Positions 42,203 to 52,396 are shown, counted from the stretch's first letter. The stretch is 64,000 nucleotides of DNA from Epibacterium sp. Ofav1-8 (GCF_022348185.1 NZ_JAKRFD010000009.1:1-64000); one strand, 5' to 3'. Program-made: numbers and translations. Notes: a model not told the origin generated them from the sequence alone.

Positions 42203-45200
42203 TCAGATTTCCTCGACATCCATTACCCCCTCAAGGCTCTTGAGCGCGCCTTTGATCTGAGGGTTGATCGGGAACATCTGCCCCAGTTCCATCTCCACAT
42301 CGCCGGGCAGGTTCGGGTCTTGCAGATAGACGTAGATCTCGCCGGGACTGGCATTCTTGGCGGCTTTCTTGGCGTCTTCGAGCACGGTTGCCACGGTTGC
42401 CACCGCCGATGCGCTCTCCAGGTAGACGCGCAGGCTCGACCGCCCGGCATCGGCAATGGCGGAATCCACCGGCCCGGCAGAGCGCATCAACAGCTTGAGC
42501 TGGTCGCTCTCCATGGTGGCCTCTGCCGTGATCACCACCTTGGAGCCGGTTTCCAGAAATTCGCGACTTTTCTCCAATACGTCCGAGAAAATCGTAACCT
42601 CATAGGCCCCGGTGGTGTCGGAGAGCTGCGCAAAGGCAAAGCGGTTGCCGCGTGCGGATTTACGCTCCTGCCGGCCTGCCACGACGCCCGCCATCTTGGC
42701 CATGAAGGGGCCGCGCTCGGCCTTGGCCATGACCTCGTCCAGGGTCATCACGTCCTTGCGTTTCAGCGCTGGCATATAGTCATCCAGCGGGTGCCCCGTC
42801 AGATAAAAACCAACCGCCTTGAATTCCTCGCTCAGGCGTTCGGCGGGCAACCAATCGGGCACCCCCGCCATACGTGGTTCGGGCAGGTCATCGCCGGCCT
42901 CGCCAAACAGCGACACCTGGTTGGAGTTCTTCTGCTCCTGAATGGCGGCGGAATATTGCACCAGCCCCTCAAGGCTCTCGAACACACGGCGGCGGTTGCT
43001 GTCCAGCACGTCAAAGGCCCCGGCCCGTGCGAGCATCTCCAGCGGGCGCTTACCCACACGCTTCAGGTCGACGCGGCGGGCAAAGTCGTAGAGGGTGACA
43101 AACGGCTGATCGCCCCGCGCTGTCACGATCAGGTTCATGGCATCAACGCCCACATTCTTGAGCGCGCCCAGCGCGTAGATCAGCTCCCCATCAACCACGT
43201 CAAAGGTCGCAAGCGAGCGGTTGATGTCCGGCGCCACATACGGCAGCTGAAGCCCCTTCTTCACTTCCTCGAAATAGATCGCGAGCTTTTCCGTCAGATG
43301 GATGTCGCAGTTCATGACGCCCGCCATGAACTCCACCGGGTGGTTCGCCTTCAGCCACGCGGTTTGATAGGACACCACCGCATAGGCGGCCGCGTGGGAT
43401 TTGTTGAAACCGTAGTTGGCGAATTTCTCCAGAAGGTCAAAAACCTCCGAGGCCTTTTTCTTGTCGACGCCGTTCTCCGCCGCGCCTTTTTCAAATTTCG
43501 GGCGCTCGGCGTCCATCGCCTCCTTGATCTTCTTACCCATCGCACGGCGCAGCAGGTCCGCACCGCCAAGGCTGTAGCCCGCCATGACCTGCGCGATCTG
43601 CATCACCTGTTCCTGATAGACGATAATGCCTTGAGTTTCCTCAAGGATGTGGTCGATCAGCGGATGCACAGAGGTGATCTTGCGCTGGCCGTTCTTGACC
43701 TCGCAGTAGACCGGGATGTTTTCCATCGGGCCGGGACGATAAAGCGCCACCAGCGCCACGATGTCCTCGATACAGGTGGGTTTCATGCGCTTGAGCGCAT
43801 CCATCATGCCGGTGGATTCCACCTGGAACACCGCCACCGTCTTGGCCCGGGAATAAAGGTCGTAGGTGACCTTGTCGTCCAGCGGAATGGCGTTGATGTG
43901 GTTCTCGGCGCCCTCTGCGGGTTCATAGAGCTGCGCCCCTTCGGCATTCACATGCAGGGGCCGCCCCGATTTGAAAATCAGCTGCATGGCGTTCTGGATC
44001 ACCGTCAGCGTCTTCAGACCGAGAAAGTCGAATTTCACCAGACCGGCCTGTTCGACCCACTTCATGTTGAACTGGGTCGCCGGCATGTCCGAGCGCGGAT
44101 CCTGATAGAGCGGCACCAGCGCATCCAGCGGCCGGTCGCCGATCACCACCCCCGCCGCGTGGGTGGAGGCATTGCGCAACAGCCCCTCCACCTGCTGGCC
44201 ATAGGTCAGCAGTCGGTTCACCACCGGCTCGTTGCGCGCCTCCTCTGCCAGTCGCGGCTCGTCCTGCAAGGCCTTCTCGATCGAGACCGGCTTCACCCCC
44301 TCGACCGGGATCATCTTCGACAGCCGGTCCACCTGGCCAAAGGGCATCTGCAACACACGGCCGATGTCGCGCACCGCCGCCTTGGACAACAGCGCCCCAA
44401 AGGTGATGATCTGCCCGACCTTGTCGCGGCCGTATTTCTGCTGCACGTAACGGATCACCTCCTCGCGGCGGTCCATGCAGAAGTCGATGTCGAAGTCGGG
44501 CATCGAAACCCGTTCGGGGTTGAGGAAGCGCTCGAACAGCAAACTGTAGCGCAGCGGATCAAGGTCGGTAATGGTCAGCGCATAGGCCACCAATGAACCC
44601 GCACCAGACCCCCGCCCCGGTCCCACCGGAATGCCCTGTTCCTTGCCCCATTTGATAAAGTCCGCAACGATCAGGAAATAGCCGGGAAATCCCATGCCCT
44701 CGATGATGTTCAGTTCGAAATCGAGCCGTTCCTGGTATTTCTCCACCGGTACCGCATGGGGAATGACCGCCAGACGGTCCTTCAAGCCTTCATTGGCTTG
44801 CCGGCGCAGCTCGACCACCTCGTCATCTGCGAACTTCGGCAGGATGGGATCCCGGCGATAGGCCATGAAGGCGCAACGCTGGGCGATTTCCACGGTGTTC
44901 TCGATCGCCTCCGGCAGATCGGCAAACAGCGCGATCATCTCTTCCTGGCTCTTGAAATAATGCTGCGCAGTCAGGCGGCGGCGGGGTTCGGCCTGATCCA
45001 CATAGGCGCCTTCGGCGATGCAGATCAGCGCGTCATGCGCCTCATACATCTCGGTCTTGGGGAAATAGACGTCATTGGTCGCGACCAGCGGCAGATCCAT
45101 CGCATAGGCCATCTCCACATGGCCACGCTCGGTCAGGGTTTCCGCCTCGGGTTGCCCGTCCTCGCCGGGGTGGCGCTGCAACTCCACATAGAGGCGATCC

Positions 45201-45703
45201 GGGAACATGGTCTTGAGCCGCGCCATCAGGGCCTCGGCGGCGGGGCGTTGCCCCTGCTGAAGCAGCTTGCCCACCGGACCATCCGGCCCCCCCGTCAGAC
45301 AGATCAAGCCGCCGGAATTGATCTCCAGCTCCTCAAGCGACACCTGCGGCAGTTGCCCCCCCTTGTCCACATAGAGACAGGAGGACAGCTTCATCAGATG
45401 TTCATAGCCGGTCTCATTCTGAGCGAGCAGCACCACCGGCGCAGGTGACTTGGGTTTGTCGCCCGGCTCGCTCTTCTCGAAGGTCAGATCCACCTGGCAG
45501 CCGATGATCGGCTGGATGCCGGCGCCGGACAGCGTCACGGAAAATTCCAACGCCGCAAACATCGAATTGGTGTCCGTCACCGCGATGGCCGGCATCTGGT
45601 TGGCCTTGCACAGATCCGGCAGTTTTTTCAGCCGCACGGCCCCCTCCAGAAGAGAGTATTCGGTATGGGTGCGCAGGTGAATGAATCGAGGAGAAGCTGT
45701 CAT
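42203..45703 (-). CDS. dnaE: DNA polymerase III alpha subunit
   Basis: 1166-residue replicative polymerase. The N-terminal PHP domain starts FIHLRTHTEYSLLEGAVR with AIAVTDTNSMF. The polymerase palm has PDFDIDFCMDRREEVIRYV (two catalytic Asp) and LVKFDFLGLKTLTVIQ (third Asp). GRGSGAGSLVAYAL and FNKSHAAAYAVVSYQTAW mark the fingers. A C-terminal OB domain (FMAKMAGVVAGRQERKS) and tau-binding region follow. Length is normal for DnaE1. It appears monocistronic. Confidence 0.97.
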   Translation of the reverse strand: MTASPRFIHLRTHTEYSLLEGAVRLKKLPDLCKANQMPAIAVTDTNSMFAALEFSVTLSGAGIQPIIGCQVDLTFEKSEPGDKPKSPAPVVLLAQNETGYEHLMKLSSCLYVDKGGQLPQVSLEELEINSGGLICLTGGPDGPVGKLLQQGQRPAAEALMARLKTMFPDRLYVELQRHPGEDGQPEAETLTERGHVEMAYAMDLPLVATNDVYFPKTEMYEAHDALICIAEGAYVDQAEPRRRLTAQHYFKSQEEMIALFADLPEAIENTVEIAQRCAFMAYRRDPILPKFADDEVVELRRQANEGLKDRLAVIPHAVPVEKYQERLDFELNIIEGMGFPGYFLIVADFIKWGKEQGIPVGPGRGSGAGSLVAYALTITDLDPLRYSLLFERFLNPERVSMPDFDIDFCMDRREEVIRYVQQKYGRDKVGQIITFGALLSKAAVRDIGRVLQMPFGQVDRLSKMIPVEGVKPVSIEKALQDEPRLAEEARNEPVVNRLLTYGQQVEGLLRNASTHAAGVVIGDRPLDALVPLYQDPRSDMPATQFNMKWVEQAGLVKFDFLGLKTLTVIQNAMQLIFKSGRPLHVNAEGAQLYEPAEGAENHINAIPLDDKVTYDLYSRAKTVAVFQVESTGMMDALKRMKPTCIEDIVALVALYRPGPMENIPVYCEVKNGQRKITSVHPLIDHILEETQGIIVYQEQVMQIAQVMAGYSLGGADLLRRAMGKKIKEAMDAERPKFEKGAAENGVDKKKASEVFDLLEKFANYGFNKSHAAAYAVVSYQTAWLKANHPVEFMAGVMNCDIHLTEKLAIYFEEVKKGLQLPYVAPDINRSLATFDVVDGELIYALGALKNVGVDAMNLIVTARGDQPFVTLYDFARRVDLKRVGKRPLEMLARAGAFDVLDSNRRRVFESLEGLVQYSAAIQEQKNSNQVSLFGEAGDDLPEPRMAGVPDWLPAERLSEEFKAVGFYLTGHPLDDYMPALKRKDVMTLDEVMAKAERGPFMAKMAGVVAGRQERKSARGNRFAFAQLSDTTGAYEVTIFSDVLEKSREFLETGSKVVITAEATMESDQLKLLMRSAGPVDSAIADAGRSSLRVYLESASAVATVATVLEDAKKAAKNASPGEIYVYLQDPNLPGDVEMELGQMFPINPQIKGALKSLEGVMDVEEI

Positions 45704-46123
45704 GACCGGACCCTACCCCCGGGCGCCCGGCTGGAAAAGATCTGATCTGTGACGCCCGCCTCCGGTCAATGGCAAGATGCATGCCTGCAATCTCACCCCC
45801 CGGGCCAAGCCGCCTCGAACGCCCAAAAGACCAGCACTTATATTATGGATTTTTTTGAAACTCTTTAGCCTCAAACCGCGATTCACCGTAGCGCCGGGGG
45901 CGTAAAATTGTTACAAATCAGTCAGTAACTGCGCAATCTGTGCAATGCCGTGATCCTGTGGCGCACCACGCGCGGGGCGATGCCTGCGACCATAAGTCTT
46001 GCTTTGGCAGGCGGCGCCTCACAAGCTGAGTGCAACAACAGGACAATCATCCCGCGCGCTTTCTACGTCGCATCGAAGGTCGCGCAGCAGGGGACAACAG
46101 GGTACCGCGACGGGCTTTTCAAG
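45704..46123. other. 420-bp region between dnaE and xdhA
   Basis: Divergent promoter region. An AT-rich patch at 45835-45870 (TTATATTATGGATTTTTTTG) and another at 45900-45925 (GTAAAATTGTTACAAATCAG) are promoter-like. The reading frame of xdhA stays open back to 45950, but those 58 codons do not resemble XdhA and carry no ribosome site, so I treat them as leader. No riboswitch is recognised. Confidence 0.45.
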
Positions 46124-47554
46124 ATGACGATTACCTTTCATCTCAACGGTGAAGAGGTCTCGCTTCCAGAACCCCAGCCAACAACAACGCTCTTGGACTG
46201 GCTGCGCGAGGACCGTGGTCTCACCGGCACCAAGGAAGGCTGCAACGAGGGCGATTGCGGCGCGTGCACCGTGATGGTCACCGACCAAAGCGGTGCCAGA
46301 GCGCTGAACGCCTGCATCCTGTTCCTGCCGCAACTCCACGGCAAATCCATACGCACGGTCGAAGGGGTCGCCCATCCGGATGGCACCCTGCATCCGGTGC
46401 AACAGGCAATGGTCGATCTCCACGGCAGCCAATGCGGTTTTTGCACCCCGGGCTTCGTCATGTCGATGGTCACCGCCCATACCAACGGTGCCACCGATCA
46501 TGACGACCAGCTCGCCGGCAACCTCTGCCGCTGCACCGGCTATGCCCCGATCATCCGCGCCGCCGAAGCCGCCCAAAACTCCCCTGTGCCGGAGCATATC
46601 AGGCAGGAGTCATCCTTCATCTTCTCAGAAATATCTCGGGGGGAGGTCGCAGACCGGGGGGCAGAGTCCCCCTCCGACATCCCTGTGGCAGCGCCCCCTT
46701 CTACCTTGCGTCCCAGATCTTCGGATGAGCTGGCCGCGACCTATGCCGCCCGCCCCGATGCCACGCTGATCGCCGGGGCTACCGATGTCGGGCTTTGGGT
46801 CACCAAGCAATTGCGCGATCTGGATGATGTGATCTTCCTTGATGGCTGTACGGATCTGAAGGACATCACCGTCACAGAAACAGAGGTCCGCATCGGGGCA
46901 ATGGCGGATATGAACTGTGTCCGCGCCGCCCTTGAGCCGCTCCATGCCTCCTACGCCGAGATGATCCGCCGCTACGCCAGCCAGCAGGTCCGCGCCGCTG
47001 CGACCATCGGCGGCAATATCGCCAATGGCTCTCCCATCGGGGACAACCCGCCTGCCCTCATCGCATTGCGCGCCACATTGCACCTGCGCCACGCAGACAC
47101 CCGCCGTGCCATCCCGCTGCAGGACTTCTTTCTCGACTACGGCAAACAGGACCGCGCCCCGGGGGAGTTTGTCGAGGCCGTGAGCTTTGCGCGCCAACCC
47201 GACAGCCTTCGGATCTATAAACTCTCCAAACGCTTCGATCAGGATATATCTGCGGTGCTGGGCGCGTTCAATGTCACCGTGGTCAATGGCAGCGTGACCG
47301 CAGCCGCCATCGCCTTTGGCGGCATGGCAGGCATCCCGAAGCGCGCCACGCATGTGGAGGCCGCCCTGCTCGGCCAGCCGTGGACAGACGCAACGATCAA
47401 GGCCGCCAAAGCCGCCTTTGATCAGGATTTCACCCCCATGAGTGACATGCGTGCCTCCGCCGCCTATCGGCTGGACTGCGCCCGCAATATGCTCACGCGC
47501 TATTTCACAGATCTGAACGGCGCCTCTGAGCATGTGTTGGAGGTGGACCTATGA
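46124..47554 (+). CDS. xdhA: Xanthine dehydrogenase small subunit (2Fe-2S and FAD)
   Basis: 476 residues from the ATG at 46124, chosen because ITFHLNGEEV is the normal family start; the ribosome site is weak. The two 2Fe-2S sites are CNEGDCGAC and CGFCTPGFVMSM with CRCTGYAPI. The FAD domain has TLIAGATDVGLWVTK and AATIGGNIANGSPIGD. It carries electrons from the molybdenum centre in XdhB to NAD. Residues about 165-183, in the linker between the two domains, are encoded by a REP-like element (46616-46673) read in frame. It overlaps xdhB by ATGA. Confidence 0.93.
   Translation: MTITFHLNGEEVSLPEPQPTTTLLDWLREDRGLTGTKEGCNEGDCGACTVMVTDQSGARALNACILFLPQLHGKSIRTVEGVAHPDGTLHPVQQAMVDLHGSQCGFCTPGFVMSMVTAHTNGATDHDDQLAGNLCRCTGYAPIIRAAEAAQNSPVPEHIRQESSFIFSEISRGEVADRGAESPSDIPVAAPPSTLRPRSSDELAATYAARPDATLIAGATDVGLWVTKQLRDLDDVIFLDGCTDLKDITVTETEVRIGAMADMNCVRAALEPLHASYAEMIRRYASQQVRAAATIGGNIANGSPIGDNPPALIALRATLHLRHADTRRAIPLQDFFLDYGKQDRAPGEFVEAVSFARQPDSLRIYKLSKRFDQDISAVLGAFNVTVVNGSVTAAAIAFGGMAGIPKRATHVEAALLGQPWTDATIKAAKAAFDQDFTPMSDMRASAAYRLDCARNMLTRYFTDLNGASEHVLEVDL
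46616..46673 (-). repeat. REP-like element inside xdhA
   Basis: The reverse complement reads AGGGGGACTCTGCCCCCC, then GGTCTGCGACC, then TCCCCCCGAGATATTTCTGA with an AGAAGATGAA end. It is nearly identical over 57-58 nt to 48725-48782 in xdhB, but inverted. It lies in the interdomain linker and keeps the reading frame open. Confidence 0.85.
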
Positions 47555-49920
47555 GTGTTGCAAAACCCCTGCCCCATGATGCGGCAGCCCTGCATGTGAC
47601 GGGCCAGGCCCGCTATGTCGATGACATTCCGACACCCAAGGGCACGCTGCATCTGGCCTTTGGCCTTGCGCCGATTGCAAAGGGCACAATCACAGCAGTG
47701 GACCTCGCGGAAGTGCGCGCATCTCAAGGTGTTGTCGCGGTGCTGACAGCGGAAGATCTACCGTTCGACAATGACGTCTCACCCTCGGCCCATGACGAGC
47801 CGCTGTTGGCCAAGGGAGAGGTGCACTATCTGGGCCAGCCGGTGTTTCTGGTGGTCGCAACCTCCCATCGCGCCGCCCGCATTGCCGCACGCAAGGGCAA
47901 GGTAGAATACGCCGAAGAAGAGGCACTGCTGACCCTTGACGCAGCGCTCGCTGCCGACAGCCGCTTCGAGGAAGGCCCGCGCATTTATCAAAAAGGCGAC
48001 GCCCCTGCTGCCATCGCTTCGGCGACGCATGTGATCGAGGACACTTTCGAGATAGGCGGGCAGGAGCATTTCTACCTCGAAGGTCAGGCCGCGCTGGCGC
48101 TGCCACAGGAGGATGGCGGCATGATCGTCAACTCCTCCACCCAACACCCCACCGAAATCCAGCATAAGGTGGCCGAGGCCATTGGCCTGCCGATGCACGC
48201 GGTGCGCGTCGAGACCCGGCGTATGGGGGGTGGTTTTGGCGGCAAGGAAAGCCAGGGCAACGCGCTGGCCGTCGCCTGCGCCGTGGCCGCGCGCCTCACC
48301 GGCAAAGCCTGTAAGATGCGTTATGACCGCGACGATGACATGACCATCACCGGCAAGCGTCATGCGTTTCGGATTTCATATCGCGCGGGCTTTGATGCTG
48401 AGGGGCGCATTGAGGGCATCGCGTTCACGCATCTGGTCAACTGCGGCTGGGCGCAGGATCTGTCGCTGCCGGTGGCGGACCGTGCCATGCTGCATGCCGA
48501 CAACGCCTATGCGATCCCCGCGATCCGCATCGAGAGCCACCGTTTGAAAACCAACCTGCAAAGCGCCACCGCCTATCGCGGCTTTGGCGGCCCGCAAGGG
48601 ATGGTCGGGGTCGAACGGGTGATGGACCATGCGGCGCATGTTCTGGGGATTGACCCGGTCGAACTACGGATGCGCAATTACTATGACGCGCCTGATGCGG
48701 GAGGCGCTGCCACGGCCTCAATCAAAGGGGGCTCTGCCCCCCGGCCTGCGGCCTCCCCCCGAGATATTTCTGAGAAGATGAAAGACAACACCACGCCCTA
48801 TGGCATGCCGGTCACCGACTTTGAGCTGCACGAGATGACCACGCAGTTGCTGGAGAGTTCGGACTACGCGGCGCGACGGGCAAAGATCGCGGCCTGGAAT
48901 GCCAATAATGAGCGCCTGAAGCGTGGGATGGCGTTTTCACCGGTGAAGTTCGGGATTTCCTTCACCCTCACGCATCTCAATCAGGCGGGGGCTTTGGTGC
49001 ATGTCTACCAGGACGGCTCCATCCATCTCAACCATGGTGGTACCGAGATGGGTCAGGGATTGTTCCAGAAGGTCGCGCAGGTGGCGGCCGCGCGCTTTGG
49101 TGTCGATCAGGCGCGCGTAAAGATCACCGCGACCGATACCGCCAAGGTGCCCAATACGTCGGCCACGGCGGCCTCTTCGGGGTCGGATCTGAACGGCATG
49201 GCGGTGAAGGCCGCCTGCGACACCATTCGCGACCGCATGGCGGCGCATTTGGCAGAGGTGCATCAGCAACCGATCTCTGCGGTCGTGTTTGAGGGGGACA
49301 AGGTCAGGATCGGCTCTGAGGAGATCAGTTTCGAGGCGGCGGCGATGCTGTGTTACACGGGCCGCGTCAGCCTGTCGGCAACAGGATTTTACAAAACCCC
49401 CTCGCTGGAGTGGGACCGGATCAAGGGCGCGGGGCGGCCGTTTTTCTATTTTGCCTATGGGGCGGCGGTCACGGAGGTCGTCGTGGACAGGCTAACCGGT
49501 GAAAACCGCATCCTGCGCACGGATATTCTGCATGATGCGGGGGCGTCGCTGAACCCGGCGCTGGATATTGGTCAGGTGGAAGGCGCCTATGTGCAGGGCG
49601 CAGGTTGGCTCACCACCGAGGAACTGGTCTGGGACGACAAAGGGCGGCTCAGGACGCATGCGCCGTCGACCTACAAGATCCCGGCCTGCTCTGACCGGCC
49701 CGATGTGTTTAATGTGGCATTGTATGATGGGCAGAACCGCGAAGACACCATTTATCGCTCCAAGGCGGTGGGGGAGCCGCCTTTTATGCTGGGGATTTCC
49801 GCCTGGCTTGCGCTCTCGGATGCTATTGCGGCCTGTGGCGATGCCTATCCGCACCTGAATGCGCCGGCCACGGCGGAGGAGATCTGGCGTGCACTTGGGA
49901 CACAGCGCGATGGGGTTTGA
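47551..49920 (+). CDS. xdhB: Xanthine dehydrogenase large subunit (molybdopterin)
   Basis: 789 residues. It oxidises hypoxanthine and xanthine at the molybdenum cofactor. Signature segments: GGFGGKESQGNALAVACA, YRGFGGPQGM, GGTEMGQGLFQKVAQVAA and VGEPPFMLGI, whose Glu is the catalytic base of the family. Residues about 392-411 come from an in-frame REP-like element (48725-48782) placed in a surface loop between conserved blocks (NYYDAPD and TPYGMPV). Overlaps xdhA (ATGA) and xdhC. Confidence 0.94.
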   Translation: MSVAKPLPHDAAALHVTGQARYVDDIPTPKGTLHLAFGLAPIAKGTITAVDLAEVRASQGVVAVLTAEDLPFDNDVSPSAHDEPLLAKGEVHYLGQPVFLVVATSHRAARIAARKGKVEYAEEEALLTLDAALAADSRFEEGPRIYQKGDAPAAIASATHVIEDTFEIGGQEHFYLEGQAALALPQEDGGMIVNSSTQHPTEIQHKVAEAIGLPMHAVRVETRRMGGGFGGKESQGNALAVACAVAARLTGKACKMRYDRDDDMTITGKRHAFRISYRAGFDAEGRIEGIAFTHLVNCGWAQDLSLPVADRAMLHADNAYAIPAIRIESHRLKTNLQSATAYRGFGGPQGMVGVERVMDHAAHVLGIDPVELRMRNYYDAPDAGGAATASIKGGSAPRPAASPRDISEKMKDNTTPYGMPVTDFELHEMTTQLLESSDYAARRAKIAAWNANNERLKRGMAFSPVKFGISFTLTHLNQAGALVHVYQDGSIHLNHGGTEMGQGLFQKVAQVAAARFGVDQARVKITATDTAKVPNTSATAASSGSDLNGMAVKAACDTIRDRMAAHLAEVHQQPISAVVFEGDKVRIGSEEISFEAAAMLCYTGRVSLSATGFYKTPSLEWDRIKGAGRPFFYFAYGAAVTEVVVDRLTGENRILRTDILHDAGASLNPALDIGQVEGAYVQGAGWLTTEELVWDDKGRLRTHAPSTYKIPACSDRPDVFNVALYDGQNREDTIYRSKAVGEPPFMLGISAWLALSDAIAACGDAYPHLNAPATAEEIWRALGTQRDGV
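48725..48782 (+). repeat. REP-like element inside xdhB
   Basis: AGGGGGCTCTGCCCCCC, then GGCCTGCGGCC, then TCCCCCCGAGATATTTCTGA with an AGAAGATGAA end. It differs from the inverted copy in xdhA at only a few positions. It adds about 19-20 codons without breaking the frame. Confidence 0.87.
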
Positions 49921-50845
49921 TGTCGACGCCCTCAGGGCCGCCGTCGCGGCCCATGGCCGTGTCATCCGTGTTGTGGTGGCCGAGGTCAGAGGCTCTGCCC
50001 CGCGCGAGGTTGGGGCGGCGATGCTGGTCTGGAGCGGCGGGCAATCTAGCACCATCGGTGGTGGCGCGCTGGAGTTCGAGGCAGCAGAGGCCGCCCGGCG
50101 TCTGGACGTGCCCCGCAGGCTGTCAACGCATTCGCTCGGACCCGATCTGGGGCAGTGCTGTGGTGGGTCCGTGACCTTGCTGAACGAGGTCTACACGCAG
50201 GAAGATCTGGAGCGGCTTCAGGGCGATGTCATCGCTCGGCCGGTGCGCCCGGAGCCGCAACCCCTCGCGGTAACACGGATTCTGAACAATGCCCGCGCCC
50301 AGGGCCAGCGCCCCAAACCGCAGTTGATCGCAGGCTGGATGGTGGAACCCGTGGCCCGCGCGACGCAACCGCTGTGGATCTGGGGGGCCGGGCATGTGGG
50401 GCGCGCGCTGGTCGGGATGCTGGCGCCGCTGCCGGACTTCGACATCACCTGGGTTGATGTTCTGCGCTCAAAATACCCGGAAGAGATCCCGGCAGGCGTC
50501 ACCGCCCTGCCGGCCCGCGAACCGGATCGGTTGGTTCCGCACGCGCCCTCTGATGCCCATCATCTGATCCTGACCTATTCCCATCAGCTGGATCTGGCGC
50601 TATGCCATCGGCTCTTGGGGCATGGATTTGGCTTTGCCGGGGTGATCGGGTCCAAGACCAAATGGGCACGGTTCCGAAACCGGCTTGCCGCGCTGGGACA
50701 TGGGCCGGAGCAGATTGCGCGGCTCACCTGCCCGATCGGCCTGCCCGAACTGGGCAAACACCCGCAGGCCATCGCCATCGGCGTGGCCGCAGAACTCATG
50801 GCGCTCTCGCAGCGTTCGGATTTGAAAAAGGAGCATAGCGCGTGA
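49910..50845 (+). CDS. xdhC: Xanthine dehydrogenase accessory protein
   Basis: 311 residues from the ATG at 49910 (an in-frame GTG at 49889 has GGAGGAG 7 nt upstream and is an alternative). XdhC binds and sulfurates molybdenum cofactor and loads it into XdhB. Segments: EVRGSAPREVGAAMLVW, STIGGGALEFEAAEAARR, LGPDLGQCCGGSVTLL with the Cys pair, and the Rossmann part LWIWGAGHVGRALV. It overlaps xdhB by 11 bp and the ABC ATPase start by GTGA, linking enzyme maturation with purine uptake. Confidence 0.92.
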   Translation: MGFDVDALRAAVAAHGRVIRVVVAEVRGSAPREVGAAMLVWSGGQSSTIGGGALEFEAAEAARRLDVPRRLSTHSLGPDLGQCCGGSVTLLNEVYTQEDLERLQGDVIARPVRPEPQPLAVTRILNNARAQGQRPKPQLIAGWMVEPVARATQPLWIWGAGHVGRALVGMLAPLPDFDITWVDVLRSKYPEEIPAGVTALPAREPDRLVPHAPSDAHHLILTYSHQLDLALCHRLLGHGFGFAGVIGSKTKWARFRNRLAALGHGPEQIARLTCPIGLPELGKHPQAIAIGVAAELMALSQRSDLKKEHSA

Positions 50846-52362
50846 GCACGCCTCCCCTTCTGACCATCGAGGGCCTCACCAAGGCCTACCCTGGCGTGGT
50901 GGCCAATGACCATGTCTCCTTTACCATCGGCGAGGGCGAGGTGCATGCGCTCCTGGGTGAAAATGGCGCGGGCAAATCGACACTCGTCAAGATGATCTAT
51001 GGGCTTGTGAAGCCTGACAGTGGCCGGATGACCCTGCGCGGTGCGGCTTATGAGCCTGCCGAGCCCCGTCAGGCGCGCGCCGACGGCATCGCGATGGTGT
51101 TCCAGCATTTCTCGCTGTTTGACGCGCTGAATGTGGCGGAAAACATCGCGCTGGGGATGGAAAATCCACCCGCCCTGCGTGATCTGGCCGCCCGTATCCG
51201 CGAGGTTTCCGAGGCGTATGGCCTGCCGCTCGACCCGTTCCGCACCGTCGGTGATCTGTCGGCGGGCGAACGTCAGCGGGTGGAGATCATCCGCTGCCTG
51301 CTGCAAGATCCGAAGCTCCTGATTATGGACGAGCCCACATCGGTTCTGACGCCACAAGAGGTGGAGATCCTGTTCGAGACCCTGAAGAAGCTGAAGAGCG
51401 AGGGCACGTCGATCCTGTATATCTCTCACAAACTCGAAGAGATCCGCGCGCTTTGCGATCACGCGACCATCCTGCGATTGGGCAAAAACGTGGGCGAATG
51501 TGTGCCGCGCGACACCTCGGCCCGCGACATGGCGGAGCTGATGGTGGGTACCGCTCTCAAGACGCCCGAACGCGGCGCACGGGAGTTTGGCGATGTGGCC
51601 CTGGACATCTCGGGCCTGTCGGTGCCTGCGCCTTCGGCCTTTGGCACCACATTGAAGAACGTGCATCTGGCCGTTCGGCGGGGCGAGATCCTTGGTATCG
51701 GCGGTGTTGCGGGCAACGGTCAGGATGAACTTTTAGCGGTGATGTCGGGCGAGGTCACTTGCGCCCGCGATGCGGTGAAATTTGATGGCAAGCCGATTGG
51801 TCACATGGGGCCGACGGCACGCCGCGCGCTTGGCGTGCTGACCGCCCCGGAGGAACGTCTGGGCCACGCGGCCGCGCCTGATATGAGCCTGACGGAAAAT
51901 GCGCTTCTGACCGGATCGGTGCGCGAGGGGCTGGACAACAACGGCTTTCTCAAATGGGGCGCAACCAGGACCTTTGCCGAGAAGATCATCAAGGCGTTTG
52001 ATGTGCGCACTCCGGGGCCGGAGAATGCAGCGCGTTCTCTCTCTGGTGGCAATTTGCAGAAATTCGTCATTGGCCGCGAGGTGTTGCAACGCCCGGAAGT
52101 GCTGGTGGTGAACCAGCCCACATGGGGTGTGGATGCGGCGGCGGCGGCAGCGATCCGGCAGGCCTTGCTCGATCTGGCGGCAAATGGCGCGGCAGTGATC
52201 TGCATCAGTCAGGATCTCGATGAGCTGATGGAAATCTCCGACAATTTTGCCGCCCTCAACGAGGGGCGTCTGTCCGCCCCGCGCCCCACGGCGGAGCTGA
52301 CGGTGGATGAGATTGGCCTGATGATGGGCGGTGCCCATGGCATGGAAGTGGCGCATGTGTAG
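50842..52362 (+). CDS. Nucleoside/purine ABC importer ATPase (two-NBD, BMP type)
   Basis: 506 residues with two ATPase domains. The first has GENGAGKST, LSAGERQRVEI and LLIMDEPTSVLTPQE. The second has the degenerate loop GGVAGNGQDE and LSGGNLQKFVIGRE, as in RbsA/YufO-type proteins. It starts with GTG at 50842, overlapping the xdhC stop. It works with the two permeases and the BMP-type lipoprotein encoded downstream. Xdh genes in front suggest purine nucleosides or bases as substrate. Confidence 0.9.
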   Translation: MSTPPLLTIEGLTKAYPGVVANDHVSFTIGEGEVHALLGENGAGKSTLVKMIYGLVKPDSGRMTLRGAAYEPAEPRQARADGIAMVFQHFSLFDALNVAENIALGMENPPALRDLAARIREVSEAYGLPLDPFRTVGDLSAGERQRVEIIRCLLQDPKLLIMDEPTSVLTPQEVEILFETLKKLKSEGTSILYISHKLEEIRALCDHATILRLGKNVGECVPRDTSARDMAELMVGTALKTPERGAREFGDVALDISGLSVPAPSAFGTTLKNVHLAVRRGEILGIGGVAGNGQDELLAVMSGEVTCARDAVKFDGKPIGHMGPTARRALGVLTAPEERLGHAAAPDMSLTENALLTGSVREGLDNNGFLKWGATRTFAEKIIKAFDVRTPGPENAARSLSGGNLQKFVIGREVLQRPEVLVVNQPTWGVDAAAAAAIRQALLDLAANGAAVICISQDLDELMEISDNFAALNEGRLSAPRPTAELTVDEIGLMMGGAHGMEVAHV

Positions 52363-52396
52363 GATCCTCAGCACAAATGTCGGGGATGTGACGCTT

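Noticed and set aside
42320-44596. 758-codon open frame on the plus strand
   Set aside because: Antisense shadow of dnaE; His/Arg-rich composition without motifs.
45950-46123. 58-codon N-terminal extension of xdhA
   Set aside because: Not like XdhA, no ribosome site at its ATG; the normal family start is at 46124.
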